In this document: positions 16,824-25,661 of the stretch, in pieces | How positions within the stretch are numbered: position 1 is the first letter of the stretch | How the letters are laid out: every line of letters starts with the position of its first letter | NCBI GenBank assembly: GCA_016839625.1 | Contig: JAEOTY010000459.1 | Location: forward strand, 1-32,631 | Direction of reading: 5' to 3' | DNA: 32,631 bases | Source of the DNA: Candidatus Hodarchaeota archaeon | GTDB taxonomy: Archaea > Asgardarchaeota > Heimdallarchaeia > Hodarchaeales > Hodarchaeaceae | Notes under the pieces: generated by a model | Databases searched by the model: none | The model's input: the letters and a program-made list of their open reading frames with translations, nothing else | Told to the model about the DNA's origin: nothing | Made by a program: the position numbers and the translations under genes

Positions 16824-16841
16824 AACCTCCGTATTGAGGTT
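16824..16841. terminator. Hairpin between convergent genes
   Basis: AACCTC-CGTATT-GAGGTT is a perfect 6-bp stem between the stop at 16791 (+) and the end of the TPR gene on the minus strand, whose stop codon overlaps the right arm. T-rich runs lie before it (CCTTTTTTCG at 16795-16803) and after it. It may terminate or protect both transcripts. Confidence 0.4.
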
Positions 16842-17370
16842 ATTTTCCACCTGACTTTTTACGAAAGTGTATAGAGAGGGGTTTATTGTTTAAAGATTGG
16901 GCCATTATTGATGCTCTTTCAAAATACTCGTTGGCGATATCGCGGTTTCCTTGGCTGGCTTCAAAATCTCCTGTTGTACTATAGGCATAAAGTAATCCCA
17001 AGTTATCATCGAGTTCATTGAAGATTTGAATAGCTTCAATCAGATAATATCCTGCTTTTGATGTATACCCTCCTTTGTTGTTTAAAACCTTTCCTAGATT
17101 TACCAAGGAGAGTGCAAGAGCATTTTTATCAATTACCTGTTCCGATAAGGAGTGTGCTTCCTCAAAATGGGATTGTGCGCCGTCCAAATCGTTTAAATAG
17201 AAATAACAATCGCCAATAGCCATATGAGCATAAATAATAGCTTTTATGTTATTGATTTGTGTTGCACGTGTGAGGACATTTTGAAATGCAACAGAAGCTT
17301 GTTCATACTGGCGATTTCGAAAGAATTGCACCCCTTGATCTAGATAAAAATCTAAATCATCTAAATTCAT
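16840..17370 (-). CDS. TPR repeat protein
   Basis: 176 aa made almost wholly of tetratricopeptide repeats, about four and a half units. They are seen at about 7-40 (GVQFFRNRQYEQASVAFQNV), 43-80 (AHMAIGDCYFYLNDLDGAQS), 83-117 (LVNLGKVLNNKGGYTSKAGY) and 121-160 (YSTTGDFEASQGNRDIANEY), with the Gly/Ala/Tyr positions of the TPR consensus. No signal peptide or TM helix, so it is a cytoplasmic protein-protein adaptor. The partner is unknown. Confidence 0.8.
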   Translation of the reverse strand: MNLDDLDFYLDQGVQFFRNRQYEQASVAFQNVLTRATQINNIKAIIYAHMAIGDCYFYLNDLDGAQSHFEEAHSLSEQVIDKNALALSLVNLGKVLNNKGGYTSKAGYYLIEAIQIFNELDDNLGLLYAYSTTGDFEASQGNRDIANEYFERASIMAQSLNNKPLSIHFRKKSGGK

Positions 17371-17526
17371 GGAGAATTACCTATAAATTCCCTTTAAACC
17401 TTAGTTGATAAAACATTGGTTAATAAAATTTGTCGTTAAATTCAATTGACTTGTTCTCACAATATCGAAAATATATATTAATCTTAGAGATCACTAAATC
17501 GATTATCTTTTAACGAAAATGGAATC

Positions 17527-18525
17527 TTATCTCGTATCCCTGTTATTTGGTTCAATCCCCTGAAAGCCATCCACATATGAACGAGGATAAACTTCAAAAA
17601 TGTATTGTGTTCGAAATTCCAATTCGTAAAAGCCAAATTTTTTATAGAGTGCTAAAGCCTCTTCATTATTAGCCATAACACTTAATAGAATCATCTTACA
17701 TCCCTTCTCACGCAGTCTTTGGATTCCATATGTCATCAAAGCCTTTCCTATTCCACGGCGACGATGGCTAGGAAGAATTCCCAAAGAATTGATAGTCCCA
17801 ATAATTTTCTGTTCTGGATTGTTGGAAATATAGCAAATCCCAACCAGTTTATTTTTTTCAAAAGCAAAATGATGTTCAATATCATATATCTTTCGCAAAT
17901 GGTTGAAAAATTGTTTGACATTTTCCTCTGTATAGGGTTCAAACTCAAAAGCGTCACAGTGAGCTTTATTATAAAATGCAACATAACTGCTTAAATCATC
18001 TATATCCTTTTGTTTCCGAAGAGTGATACCAAGAGGGACTACTGATCGTGGAAGTAACGAAAAATCATCCAAACGCATCCACCAGCCATATTGAACTGGT
18101 TTTATCCCCCTTTCTTCGAGTTTCTTATTAAGGGGTGTGAAATTGGCCCTTGAGTAGAATCGAAGTTTAGGAGCAGCCTGTTTCTTCGCAAGATTCACAA
18201 TGGCGTCTAATAATTTCCCAGGAAGGTTCGACTTAACATATTCTGGTAATACAACATACGTGACTCTCCAAAAATCACGTTTTGAAGATTTACCTAGTCC
18301 AGCAAAACCGATTATGTTTCCTTGATTATCTTCTGCAATCAGAAAATCACGTGGAAAAACAGTTTGGTCATCTCTTGAAAATATTGCATCGAATTTTTCT
18401 TCAGTCAAATCTGTCTCTTCAGGAATCAAATAACTCCACATTTGTTTCCATACATATATGATACTAGATCGCTCAATAGTTTCATCTAATGGTTTAATCC
18501 GCATGATATTCGCTACTCTATTCAT
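17527..18525 (-). CDS. Tandem GNAT acetyltransferase (mycothiol-synthase-like layout)
   Basis: 332 aa with two GNAT domains. The N-terminal one (about 10-165) is divergent: VTYVVLPEYVKSNLPGKLLD stands where motif A should be, without the usual Gly-rich turn. The C-terminal one (about 170-320) is complete, with INSLGILPSHRRRGIGKALM (acetyl-CoA pyrophosphate loop RRRGIG) and VMANNEEALALYKKFGF. The arrangement of a degenerate first domain and an active second resembles mycothiol synthase and related two-domain GNATs. Substrate unknown. It lies 62 bp downstream of the membrane protein gene on the same strand. Confidence 0.8.
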   Translation of the reverse strand: MNRVANIMRIKPLDETIERSSIIYVWKQMWSYLIPEETDLTEEKFDAIFSRDDQTVFPRDFLIAEDNQGNIIGFAGLGKSSKRDFWRVTYVVLPEYVKSNLPGKLLDAIVNLAKKQAAPKLRFYSRANFTPLNKKLEERGIKPVQYGWWMRLDDFSLLPRSVVPLGITLRKQKDIDDLSSYVAFYNKAHCDAFEFEPYTEENVKQFFNHLRKIYDIEHHFAFEKNKLVGICYISNNPEQKIIGTINSLGILPSHRRRGIGKALMTYGIQRLREKGCKMILLSVMANNEEALALYKKFGFYELEFRTQYIFEVYPRSYVDGFQGIEPNNRDTR

Positions 18526-18587
18526 CTAAGTGATTAACAAAACTGAAGAGATAATCATTATTATTATTTGTTAATATCCCGCTCTAT

Positions 18588-19772
18588 CTATTCCCAGACG
18601 GGAGTGGTTGCTAACGATCCACAGATAGGACAAGGAAAATTAGGAATCTTTGAGCCTTTTGTCACAGTTTCAACTTTAAAAACATGGTAACAACGACCAC
18701 AAGCTATTTTCAACGTAACCTTGCGTTGTCTAGAGTCAATTGGTGTTCCACCACGCTTTCCGCCCGTTAATATATCAGTTGGAGGTGGATAGTTAAAAAC
18801 AGCCCCCCTACTTGCCATAACCGCGTTAATTTTGTGTCGAAAAGGTTGAGTGCTATTATCAAGCGCTTGAATAACACGCTCAGAAACACCCACCATGGCT
18901 AAAAGGTCGTATATCAAAACTACAAGAATTACAAGAACAAAAATCACAGCTAGAGAGAACACAAAAACCAACGGATTTGTTAGAATTAGATAAAATGGTG
19001 TCGGAATTGTCACAGGAAACAGTGATAGGGGAATAAACAACCCGTTTATTTGCATAATAAATATCTCGAAACTGTACTCTTTACCTGATTCCTCCCTTCT
19101 TGTTTCTATCCGCTGATTGAACCACCAAAAAGATTCAATCGCAAAACTGAGACATAAAGACCAGTAAAGATAATAAAAAAGGAAAATAATAGTGCTTTCA
19201 TTTACCTGAGTTAACCAACCACTTGGAAGTAATAGTAAAGCCAATTCAATTGAAATTATCAAAATTTGACTATAATCAATGATAAATCTTCGAATGAAAC
19301 TATCATATTGCCAGGTTTTCCTTATTGCTTGAAAGCCAATAATAGTGTAAAAGAGAAAAACAATCATCAAATCGACCCAAAGGACATCAATAATATCATT
19401 TGGTCTCACGGTTATTGAGAAAGGATATCCTTTTACAATTATAGAGAAAATGCTTTCGTTTACGACTAAAAATATTACAAAAGCGAGAATGACTAGCCAC
19501 ATCTGAAGAGCTTCAAGCAGGAGTTTGATTATTTTTTGTTCAACATCAATTTCCAGAATTTTAGACATTAGAATCCAGAATAACGTGGCAAAGAAAAGGC
19601 TAGAACCGACAACTGTGGTTAACTCAAAAAAATTAAGACCAATGGAGGATATGTCAGTGGAAAACTGCTCGCTAACACCAACAATCTCCAACAAACTTTC
19701 TAACAGGATATATGATCCGAATGCGATTGCACAGACTAACAACCACAGCTTAAATATGGTCCAAGCTTTCAT
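18588..19772 (-). CDS. Polytopic membrane protein with C-terminal zinc ribbon
   Basis: 394 aa with about seven TM helices in the first 290 residues (e.g. 8-28, 47-70, 83-105, 129-149, 193-216, 265-290). A cytoplasmic tail contains KINAVMASRGAVFNYPPPTD and a zinc ribbon, CGRC (C358, C361) and CPIC (C381, C384). It is a conserved-looking but unrecognised membrane protein; the ribbon suggests contact with nucleic acid or another protein on the inner face. It is close to the tandem GNAT on the same strand, and the two may be an operon. Confidence 0.65.
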   Translation of the reverse strand: MKAWTIFKLWLLVCAIAFGSYILLESLLEIVGVSEQFSTDISSIGLNFFELTTVVGSSLFFATLFWILMSKILEIDVEQKIIKLLLEALQMWLVILAFVIFLVVNESIFSIIVKGYPFSITVRPNDIIDVLWVDLMIVFLFYTIIGFQAIRKTWQYDSFIRRFIIDYSQILIISIELALLLLPSGWLTQVNESTIIFLFYYLYWSLCLSFAIESFWWFNQRIETRREESGKEYSFEIFIMQINGLFIPLSLFPVTIPTPFYLILTNPLVFVFSLAVIFVLVILVVLIYDLLAMVGVSERVIQALDNSTQPFRHKINAVMASRGAVFNYPPPTDILTGGKRGGTPIDSRQRKVTLKIACGRCYHVFKVETVTKGSKIPNFPCPICGSLATTPVWE

Positions 19773-19859
19773 TAAAAGCCAATCCCACCAAATAATCCTT
19801 TACTTGAGCATCATTATAAGAAGCTCTATATTTTTTTTATGATCTTTATTCTTCTTTCT

Positions 19860-20693
19860 TTAAAAAAATTCTTTAAGACTCATTTGTCTTTTTACATATT
19901 TATCAGCATCTTCAAAACCTTTCGCTTTGATGCTTTCAGTGGCGAGTATTCTTCGAATAGCAATAGCGTCATTGATAGCATACCCAGAAAATCTATTGTT
20001 TATGAGTACATAGACATCATCATAAATGTTACTGAGTTCTGCCAGCCTATGCACCCAATTTATTCTCTCCTTTTTTTTATCCAGAAAAAATTTTCCTAAT
20101 TTTTCATCAGGAATAATCATGCGATCTCCAAGAAGACGAATGTAATAGAGAGGACCGTCTTGATTCTGAAATTCTCGTGGAATGCCGAGTGTAGTCGTAT
20201 CAGCTAATGTGACAGCCTTTTCAACTAAAATATCTTTGAAATCGTCACTAAACCACGAATTGTCTCGGACCTCCAAAACAATATTTCCTGAAAAATGTGA
20301 GGCACATTTATCGAGAACCTGAGACAAAAAAGACACAGTTTCTGTAGTCTTGTGGAATCGTGGGGGAAATTGGATTAAGACCAATCTTAGCTTCTCTCCA
20401 AGTCTTTGCATACGGGAGAAAAATCTCGTAATTTTATGAGGTTTGAAGGTAGGACGTGATACATGAGTAACTTCCCTTGTAAGTTTAGCACTAAAAATGA
20501 AATCATCAGGAGTGACATGATACCATCTTCGAACCATTGATTCTGAGGGAATATGATAGAAGGTTGTGTTAATTTCATTTAGAAGAGAATATTGGCTGTA
20601 AAACTCAAGCTCATTCCCCACATGTCGTGGATAAAAGCTACCACGCCAATGGGCATATGACCATCCTGCTGTTCCTAGATAAATCATTTCCAT
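19860..20693 (-). CDS. DUF72 (YecE-like) family protein
   Basis: 277 aa. Family signatures in order: LGTAGWSYAHWRGSFYP at the N-terminus, EINTTFYHIPS, FIFSAKLTREVTH, LVLIQFPPRFHKT, LEVRDNSWF, then YYIRLLGD and VYVLINNRFSGYAINDA at the end. It is a TIM-barrel protein of unknown function, common in bacteria and archaea. The length is normal for the family. A TATA element (TTTTTATAAAG, about 20711-20721) lies 20-30 bp before the ATG, and no SD is present. It diverges from the epimerase-like gene. Confidence 0.9.
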   Translation of the reverse strand: MEMIYLGTAGWSYAHWRGSFYPRHVGNELEFYSQYSLLNEINTTFYHIPSESMVRRWYHVTPDDFIFSAKLTREVTHVSRPTFKPHKITRFFSRMQRLGEKLRLVLIQFPPRFHKTTETVSFLSQVLDKCASHFSGNIVLEVRDNSWFSDDFKDILVEKAVTLADTTTLGIPREFQNQDGPLYYIRLLGDRMIIPDEKLGKFFLDKKKERINWVHRLAELSNIYDDVYVLINNRFSGYAINDAIAIRRILATESIKAKGFEDADKYVKRQMSLKEFF

Positions 20694-20806
20694 GTGATTT
20701 TATTTTTACACTTTATAAAAAAGTTTCATCACTAAAATCATAATTCTAATTGTGAAAAGGGTAAAATCTTATTTATCTAATAAAATAAACTTGATTTGGA
20801 GGTTTA

Positions 20807-21253
20807 ATGTTGGTTGAAGAGACACCAGTTTTTTCCAAATTCTCCCAGATTGATCAAATTGGAATTGTAGTAAAAAATATGGAAAAAAATTTGAAGTTCT
20901 ACAAAAAATTGTTCGGAATAGAGCCTTTCTTAACCTTGGAATCCCCTACTGGTTCTACTATTGATTCTGCAAAGCTGAAGATTGGATTGTTCCAGTTAGG
21001 TGATGTACAACTAGAATTAATTCAAGTTCTTGAAGGCGAAACGATTCATTCCGAATTTCTCGAAAATAAAGGTGAAGGACTTCACCATTTAGGGTTCATT
21101 GTTGAAGATATAGAGGAGGAGTTGGTTAGACTCGAGAAAGAGGGAATCAAAATATTGGAGAGGGGGATAATTCAAGAAATGGTCAAGTTTGCTTATCTAG
21201 ATACTGAGAAGACTTTAGGTATTATTGTAGAACTTATTCAATTAACTCTGTGA
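20807..21253 (+). CDS. Methylmalonyl-CoA epimerase-like VOC protein
   Basis: 148 aa. The VOC-fold metalloenzyme pattern of methylmalonyl-CoA epimerase, which interconverts (R)- and (S)-methylmalonyl-CoA: FSQIDQIGIVVKNMEKNLKF, GDVQLELIQV, GEGLHHLGFIVEDI and GIIVELIQL. Of the expected metal ligands, Glu70 (or Gln68), His93/94 and Glu142 are in place. The first, normally His in DHIGIAV, is Gln17. That change argues for caution about the activity. A strong SD (GGAGG, 5 nt before ATG) fixes the start. No methylmalonyl-CoA mutase genes are in the window. A metallophosphoesterase gene follows after 40 bp but has its own TATA-like box. Confidence 0.75.
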   Translation: MLVEETPVFSKFSQIDQIGIVVKNMEKNLKFYKKLFGIEPFLTLESPTGSTIDSAKLKIGLFQLGDVQLELIQVLEGETIHSEFLENKGEGLHHLGFIVEDIEEELVRLEKEGIKILERGIIQEMVKFAYLDTEKTLGIIVELIQLTL

Positions 21254-21293
21254 GCATTTTTATTAAAATGTTTAATCCTAATTCATACTCATT

Positions 21294-22184
21294 ATGGGGA
21301 AATTTAAAATGCAAATCGGTTTGATTTCCGATATACATTCTAATTATCATGCTTTAAAGACAGTATTGCAATTTTTGGACGGAAAAATAGATGTATTGAT
21401 CTGTTTAGGCGATTTTGTTGGTTACGGTCCTCAACCACGAGAATGTGTTGATGTTTTCCTTGATTACTCTCTGTCTCATTTTTTTTGCCTTGGAAATCAT
21501 GATTTAGGGGTTCGTTTTAGATATAGCCAACACAAACAAGATCCCTCAGAGAAAGATTTCGAGATTTTAAAGACATTTAAGTTTCGGGAGTCTGCAGAAG
21601 TGATGTTGGATCGAAATGCTCAAGATATTCAGGAAGATCATTTTAAATTCCTTAAAAACCTCCCGTTTAAACAAATATTCCAAGTAGATCAAAAGAAAAT
21701 CTATATCACTCATGGAACTCCCTCAGTTAGAAGGAGAGAAAATGTTGGTAAGTATCTCTTGCCTCCTCCTCTACAAGAACCCAATGTTACCATTGATCGT
21801 TTGAAGCATGATAAAAAAGCGGAGAATGCTGACATAATAATGGTCGGTCATACTCATCGTCGATTTCTTATTAGGCGAGAGAAGTTTTTATCTTGGTCCT
21901 TAATCGAAGATATCCTCCAAAAAAAACAAACGAAGTTTCCACTACAGTATTCATTTGAAAATGACAGGATTATTCTCAACCCTGGCTCCATAGGCCAACC
22001 TCGTGATGGTACTGGTAATTCATCATTTTCTATTATTGATCTTGACAAGGAGATCGTTGAGTTTCACGACCTAGAATATCAAATGAATAATTTTTACAAA
22101 CTAACAAAGAAAAAATGTGTTCCTGAAGTACAAGACTCGAGTTTTTGGGCAAATAAATTTGGACACTTTTCGGAACAGACATGA
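21294..22184 (+). CDS. Calcineurin-like metallophosphoesterase (YfcE/MJ0936-like)
   Basis: 296 aa. The dimetal site is complete: SDIHSN (Asp13, His15), LGDFVGYGP (Asp40), LGNHD (Asn68, His69), ITHGTP (His140) and VGHTHRRF (His186, His188). NPGSIGQPRDG near residue 230 is the usual closing motif. This group hydrolyses phosphodiesters or phosphomonoesters in the cytoplasm. Residues from about 190 to 215 are an insertion (SWSLIEDILQKKQTKF). ATG 21294 is supported by a TATA-like TTTATTAAAA about 26-36 bp upstream; ATG 21309 is the alternative. Confidence 0.85.
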   Translation: MGKFKMQIGLISDIHSNYHALKTVLQFLDGKIDVLICLGDFVGYGPQPRECVDVFLDYSLSHFFCLGNHDLGVRFRYSQHKQDPSEKDFEILKTFKFRESAEVMLDRNAQDIQEDHFKFLKNLPFKQIFQVDQKKIYITHGTPSVRRRENVGKYLLPPPLQEPNVTIDRLKHDKKAENADIIMVGHTHRRFLIRREKFLSWSLIEDILQKKQTKFPLQYSFENDRIILNPGSIGQPRDGTGNSSFSIIDLDKEIVEFHDLEYQMNNFYKLTKKKCVPEVQDSSFWANKFGHFSEQT

Positions 22185-22399
22185 TAGGAGCAATGGTATT
22201 TATAGAAATTTACTTATAGAAAACCTATCGAATCAACTTATCTTAATAAATTTATTATATAGAGAGAACTAGGTTTTTATCAAAATGGTTGCATTAAATG
22301 CTATACAATGGATAAACATCAAATAATATAATCCCTCTCTTACTCCCTATCAGATGACAATTTACAGTTTTACATGTATAGTATTCCTGAGGTGTTTGA

Positions 22400-23824
22400 A
22401 TGAAGAATTATGATCTTATTGTGATAGGAACAGGCTCAGCAATGAACCTAGTGAGTCCATATTTGCAACAAAATCCATCTAGGAAAGTTGCGGTTATTGA
22501 AAAAGATGACCCTGGCGGTATTTGCTTAACCCGTGGTTGTATTCCTACAAAGATTTTACTCTATCCAGCAGAATTAGTTCGCGTGATTGAACACACCAAA
22601 CAGCTTGGAATTGATATTGAGATCAACAATGTTAATTTTCCTGAAATTATGGCTCGAATGCGTTCGCTGATTGATGAGGATATTGAAAACATAAGGGGAG
22701 GCCTTTCTCAAACGAAAAACATTGACTTTTATCCCACAGTGGCGGAATTTGTTGCCCCTTATGAGCTTAAAGTTGGAGATGAAATAATTACCTCAAAAAT
22801 GATTTTTCTTTGTACTGGATCAAAGCCTATCATACCTCCTATTGTTGGACTAGAAGAAATCGGTTATCATACCAGTGATACCATTTTACATATCAAACAG
22901 CTTCCGGAAAGCATGATAATTATTGGAGGAGGTTACATTGCTGCTGAATATGGCCACTTTTTCTCAGCGATGGGATCAAAAGTAACTATAATTGGAAGAA
23001 ATCCGCAATTCCTTCCCCAAGAAGAACCTGAAGTTTCAACCTTAGCAAAAAACGAACTAGAAAAGCATATGACGATTGTTACGGATCATGAAGCCATCAC
23101 AGCCAAAATAGACGGAAATTTCAAAAAAATTATTGCTAAAAAAAGATCTAATGGCGAATTGGTAAGTTTTTCTGCCGAGGAAGTTCTTATTGCCTCAGGT
23201 AGAGGCTCTAATAGCGATATTTTACACCCTGAGAAAGCTGGAATAGATTCTGATGAGAAAGGATGGATTAAAGTAAATGAATATCTCGAGTCATCTCAAC
23301 CAAACATCTGGGCCTTCGGAGACGCCAATGGAAGCCATCTTTTCAAACATGTAGGAAATTATGAGTCAATGGTTGTTTTTTATAACGCTATACTCAAAAA
23401 CAAAGTGAAAGTTGATTATCATGCCATACCCAGCGCTGTCTTTACTTATCCTGAAATTGCTAGGGTAGGTTTACGTGAAAAGGAAGCAATCGCTGAATAT
23501 GGGGAAGATAACATTATTATTGGTTATCAAAAGTACGAAGATACAGCAAAAGGAATGGCTATGGATGTAAAGGATTTTTTTGTCAAAGTAGTTCTAGATA
23601 AGAACAGACGAATTTTAGGAGCACACATCATCGGACCCCAAGCAAGTGTTTTGATCCAAGAAATTATCAATCTTATGTATACACCAGAGAGAAGCAGTAA
23701 TCCGATCTCTAGAGGCATGCATATCCATCCTGCTCTCAGTGAAGTTGTTGAACGAGCATTTGGTAGATTAATGCGACCAAAAGACTTTCATGCTCTTCTA
23801 GAGGGGATAGTTCATCACCATTGA
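22400..23824 (+). CDS. Class I flavin disulfide reductase (dihydrolipoamide dehydrogenase-like)
   Basis: 474 aa FAD/NAD-dependent pyridine nucleotide-disulfide oxidoreductase. Residues 10-15 (GTGSAM) form the FAD loop, with Met in place of the usual third Gly. The redox pair is C42-LTRG-C47 in GGICLTRGCIPTK. IIIGGGYIAAEYG is the NAD motif, WAFGDANG the second FAD motif, and HPALSE (His443, Glu448) the dimer-face acid-base pair. The layout fits dihydrolipoamide dehydrogenase or mycothione-reductase-type enzymes. No 2-oxoacid dehydrogenase or lipoyl genes are nearby, so the substrate is open. GAGGTG just before the ATG is the SD. It ends 15 bp before the convergent nucleotidyltransferase. Confidence 0.85.
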   Translation: MKNYDLIVIGTGSAMNLVSPYLQQNPSRKVAVIEKDDPGGICLTRGCIPTKILLYPAELVRVIEHTKQLGIDIEINNVNFPEIMARMRSLIDEDIENIRGGLSQTKNIDFYPTVAEFVAPYELKVGDEIITSKMIFLCTGSKPIIPPIVGLEEIGYHTSDTILHIKQLPESMIIIGGGYIAAEYGHFFSAMGSKVTIIGRNPQFLPQEEPEVSTLAKNELEKHMTIVTDHEAITAKIDGNFKKIIAKKRSNGELVSFSAEEVLIASGRGSNSDILHPEKAGIDSDEKGWIKVNEYLESSQPNIWAFGDANGSHLFKHVGNYESMVVFYNAILKNKVKVDYHAIPSAVFTYPEIARVGLREKEAIAEYGEDNIIIGYQKYEDTAKGMAMDVKDFFVKVVLDKNRRILGAHIIGPQASVLIQEIINLMYTPERSSNPISRGMHIHPALSEVVERAFGRLMRPKDFHALLEGIVHHH

Positions 23825-23839
23825 TCCACGAGCACGAGT

Positions 23840-24736
23840 TTATAGGTTTGCTAAGTTGGTAGCTATTTCTCTTTCTGCTCGTTGAAGATCCTTTGGGAAG
23901 TCGATATCGACCCAAAGATCTGGTGACACGATCTTTGTGTGAATTTTGTGACCTGAGAGAAGGAGACGTTCTATTGCAGCTGTGAAATATAATTCTATAA
24001 ATTCCTCCTCTCGTGCCATTTCTTTTAATGCTTCCTGTAAGTAATTAGCTCCTTTGTCACTGAATTTCGCAATACCAGTAAATTCGTATTTTGTTGAACT
24101 ATTTGGAATCTCTTTTCCTATATCAATCAAATACTCGTCTTCAAGAATAACTTTCTCAGCTTCGTTGTCGATAATAGAGGAAGTGACAGCAACTGATATT
24201 TCATTTTCATCGTTAATCAGGCTATTGATGATACTTTTTGGAAATAAAATATCACTATAAAGAATGAAAAGTGGACCATTCATTTCATCACTAGCAAACC
24301 ATGCACTAGCAAGAATATTCGATACAGTATAGAAGGGATTATAAATGTATTTTACTTCTCTTTTGAAATAATCTCTCATTTTCTTGTCTTGAAAACCAGT
24401 AACCAAGATTATTTCATTAATGCCACAAACGTGAAGAGTGTCAATCATATGACGAAGTATAGGTTTGTTTCCTACAGGAATTAATCCCTTGGGTAAATTT
24501 TGCGAATAAGGAAAAAGACGTTTTGATTTTCCTGCTGCTAAGATAATAGCTTTAATTCCACTATTCCGATATCCGGGGTTCTGTTCTAAGAATGTAGAAA
24601 GAAATTCTGTATCATTCGCTTCTGCTGGAGTAAGTCGTTTAATCATCTTTTGATAGACTTTGTTATTGACACGATAACTTTGTACAAGATAATAATATGT
24701 TTTTGATCCCGATTTAACCTTTTTAATGAAAACCAT
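23840..24736 (-). CDS. Sugar-phosphate/alcohol-phosphate nucleotidyltransferase with transposase-like N-terminal module
   Basis: 298 aa. Residues about 62-290 are an NTP-transferase domain. AIILAAGKSKRLFPYSQNLP, then KGLIPVGNKPILRHM, is the nucleotide-binding loop, LYSDILFPKSI carries the metal Asp, and LWVDIDFPKDLQRA ends it as in LicC-type phosphocholine cytidylyltransferases. Residues 1-36 (FIKKVKSGSKTYYYLVQSYR, then VNNKVYQKMIKRL) are unusual. They look like the small N-terminal strand module of IS1634-like transposases. It is divergent from a second enzyme of the same type (24866-25630), 129 bp away, and is part of the candidate headgroup gene group. ATG 24736 has only a weak SD. Confidence 0.8.
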   Translation of the reverse strand: MVFIKKVKSGSKTYYYLVQSYRVNNKVYQKMIKRLTPAEANDTEFLSTFLEQNPGYRNSGIKAIILAAGKSKRLFPYSQNLPKGLIPVGNKPILRHMIDTLHVCGINEIILVTGFQDKKMRDYFKREVKYIYNPFYTVSNILASAWFASDEMNGPLFILYSDILFPKSIINSLINDENEISVAVTSSIIDNEAEKVILEDEYLIDIGKEIPNSSTKYEFTGIAKFSDKGANYLQEALKEMAREEEFIELYFTAAIERLLLSGHKIHTKIVSPDLWVDIDFPKDLQRAEREIATNLANL

Positions 24737-24828
24737 AACTAACTATCCTGTTTTCCTACAAATATGTGTGAAAATATATCAATATTTTTAAATGTTTACT
24801 ACAGAATCACCAAAAACGCATCATAACA

Positions 24829-24838
24829 GTATAAAATA
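24829..24838 (+). promoter_or_regulatory. TATA box deciding the start of the second nucleotidyltransferase
   Basis: GTATAAAATA at 24829-24838 predicts a transcript start near 24857. That lies after the in-frame TTG 24839 and ATG 24848 but before ATG 24866, which also has AAGGAAG at SD distance. Confidence 0.55.
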
Positions 24839-24865
24839 TTGGAAAAAATGAAAGGAAGAAATATC

Positions 24866-25630
24866 ATGCAAGGAATTATAATCGCCGCTGGCCCAAGTTC
24901 AAGATTAAGGCCACTTACCGAAAACACGCCAAAAGCTTTGCTTGAAATTGAGGGTAAAACAATTCTGCAAAGAACATTGGAATGCTTACGTGGTTGTGGA
25001 ATTGACAATATCGCAATCGTCAGAGGATATCAGAAAGAACAGATAACTGTCCCAAACATAACTTACTTTGATAACGACAATTATGAAAGTAATAACATTC
25101 TCGAATCAATGTTCTATGCAGAAGAAGTCATGGAAAAGGGATTTATTTTTTCATATTGTGATATACTCTACAGTAAAGAGGTTGTTCAAAAACTATTGGA
25201 TTCTCCACACGATATTAACCTAATAGTCGATACTGCGTGGGCTAAACGATACGAGGGACGTACAGATCATCCAACGGATGAGGCAGAATTAGCATTAGTT
25301 GAAAATGGGTTAGTAACTCGACTCTCAAAATTTTTCAATCCAGATGCTGCTTATGGCGAGTTCATTGGATTAGCTAAGTTCTCGAAAAAAGGTGCCGAAA
25401 TTCTTCGTCGAAATTATTATCGTAGTAAGGAGAATAAAACATGCAAATTTGAAGGACGTTTTCACGACGCAACGAAATTTGAATTAGCATATTTAACAGA
25501 CATGATTCAAGAATTGATATTTCGTGGTTTCCCTGTACATTCAGTCGATATTGAAAATAATTGGGTGGAGATAGATACGTTACAAGATTACGAGTATGCA
25601 AAAAATATGATAATAAAGGGTATATTATAG
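24866..25630 (+). CDS. Nucleotidyltransferase, phosphocholine cytidylyltransferase-like
   Basis: 254 aa from ATG 24866 (start chosen from the TATA box and SD; TTG 24839 and ATG 24848 are in frame upstream). MQGIIIAAGPSSRLRPLTEN, then TPKALLEIEGKTI, is the NTP-binding loop with the catalytic Arg and Lys. FSYCDILYSKEV carries the metal Asp, and NNWVEIDTLQDYEYA closes the fold. The NNILESMFYAEE segment and the WVEID ending match LicC and inositol-phosphate cytidylyltransferase-type enzymes, which make CDP-alcohols from CTP. The exact alcohol phosphate is not readable. The organophosphate transporter gene follows after 31 bp, so both are probably one transcript. Confidence 0.8.
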   Translation: MQGIIIAAGPSSRLRPLTENTPKALLEIEGKTILQRTLECLRGCGIDNIAIVRGYQKEQITVPNITYFDNDNYESNNILESMFYAEEVMEKGFIFSYCDILYSKEVVQKLLDSPHDINLIVDTAWAKRYEGRTDHPTDEAELALVENGLVTRLSKFFNPDAAYGEFIGLAKFSKKGAEILRRNYYRSKENKTCKFEGRFHDATKFELAYLTDMIQELIFRGFPVHSVDIENNWVEIDTLQDYEYAKNMIIKGIL

Positions 25631-25661
25631 TTATCAAATATTATAAAAGGTGTTAAATTAG

